Assembly: GCF_900141845.1 (NCBI RefSeq)
Contig: NZ_FQZB01000011.1
Span: 62,001 to 126,000, forward strand
DNA length: 64,000 nucleotides
Direction of reading: 5' to 3'
DNA from: Clostridium cavendishii DSM 21758
GTDB lineage: Bacteria > Bacillota > Clostridia > Clostridiales > Clostridiaceae
Positions 63,476 to 64,000 of the stretch are shown here, in pieces; positions within the stretch are counted from its first letter, which is position 1, and every line of letters starts with the position of its first letter. Both the position numbers and the translations under genes were made by a program. The notes beneath the pieces are model-generated. The model made no database searches. It was not told where the DNA came from and worked only from the letters and a program-made list of their open reading frames with translations.

Positions 63476-64000
63476 ATGAATAATAAAAAGAAAGGTATAT
63501 TATTAATAATAATATCTGCTTTTGGTTTTGCAGTTATGGGAGTATTTGTAAAATTAGCTGGAGATATACCTGCAGTAGAAAAAAGTTTTTTTAGAAACAT
63601 TGTAAGTTTATTAGTTGCATTCTATTTAATACTAAAAAATAAAGGTTCGCTTTGGGGTAAAAAAGAAAATAGGAATGCTTTATTTTGGCGTTCAGCCCTT
63701 GGCACCTTGGGCATAGTAGGAAATTATTATTCTATAGATAAACTTCTAATTTCTGATGCTGCAATGCTTAATAAGCTTAGTCCATTTTTTGTTATAATAT
63801 TTTCTTATTTATTTTTAAAAGAAGAAATCAAACCTATACATCTTGTAGCTTTATTTACAGCATTTTTAGGAAGTTTCTTTATTATAAAGCCAAGCTTTAA
63901 TTCTGAACTTTTTCCAGCATTAATAGGTTTTTCTTCTGCTGCCTTTGCTGGAGGCGCTTACACTATTGTCAGATATTTAGGTAATAGAGAAAAAGGATAT
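63476..64000 (+). CDS. EamA/DMT-family transporter, C-terminus beyond the window
   Basis: An open frame from ATG 63476-63478, with AAAGGAGG upstream, runs off the right edge. The 175 visible residues begin MNNKKKGILLIIISAFGFAV and contain five to six membrane helices. The first EamA domain shows the usual FAVMGVFVKLAG, FFRNIVSLLVAFYLIL and the end-of-domain SPFFVIIFSYLFLKEEI. The family exports or imports metabolites such as amino acids or drugs. The second EamA repeat is cut off, so specificity cannot be judged. The opposite-strand ORF at 63370-63600 is a shadow. Confidence 0.9.
   Translation, partial: MNNKKKGILLIIISAFGFAVMGVFVKLAGDIPAVEKSFFRNIVSLLVAFYLILKNKGSLWGKKENRNALFWRSALGTLGIVGNYYSIDKLLISDAAMLNKLSPFFVIIFSYLFLKEEIKPIHLVALFTAFLGSFFIIKPSFNSELFPALIGFSSAAFAGGAYTIVRYLGNREKGY

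Noticed and set aside
1..64000. CRISPR array, tRNA or rRNA genes, complete insertion sequence
   Set aside because: No regularly spaced repeats, tRNA cloverleaf with anticodon arm, rRNA motifs or transposase-like ORFs were seen.

Overview
The window is very AT-rich and carries clostridial gene content: a tmRNA whose tag reads AEDNFALAA, the cggR-gapA-pgk-tpiA-gpmI-eno glycolytic cluster followed by secG-rnr-smpB-ssrA, sigma-54, sporulation-type promoters, strong GGAGG ribosome sites and BMP-family purine-type ABC transporters. This points to Clostridium sensu stricto, in the C. perfringens / C. baratii neighbourhood. The species is inference; the features come from the sequence.

Left edge (1-3.7 kb): a truncated response regulator, a broken LAGLIDADG endonuclease fragment facing an intact LAGLIDADG/NUMOD1 endonuclease, then a 1.1 kb cassette (a pentapeptide-repeat protein plus a tiny hydrophobic ORF) bounded by two copies of the ssrA 3' end and terminator. 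This is the clearest accessory region and looks like the remnant of an element integrated at tmRNA. 4-6.2 kb: an ABC export pair. 6.3-13.3 kb: two xpt genes, a dead Uma2-type gene, and a BMP/ATPase/permease/permease operon headed by a guanine riboswitch with its own terminator.

13.5-31.3 kb: a TPR protein, then the housekeeping block transcribed leftwards: rpoN, cggR, gapA, pgk, tpiA, a membrane protein, gpmI, eno, secG, rnr, smpB, ssrA. Two near-identical 37-nt sites with paired GGGAC boxes precede cggR and gapA and are probably CggR operators. Two cysteine-rich genes with SigK-like promoters sit on the opposite strand between gpmI and eno and are likely spore-surface genes.

31.4-40.8 kb: a lipoprotein/histidine kinase/response regulator set, then a second BMP-type ABC operon without a visible riboswitch and a long non-coding leader with palindromes. 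40.8-47.5 kb: degV, trmL, a HAD phosphatase, and a MoxR-DUF58-transglutaminase operon. 47.7-64 kb: cell-envelope genes (VanW/G5 protein, GH25 muramidase, a PAP2/response regulator/kinase operon, a secreted GH85 endoglycosidase, Ddl), two tandem orphan PAS histidine kinases and a truncated EamA transporter.

A dispersed structured repeat (four copies, around the purine genes and degV) and several long hairpins are not explained by genes.
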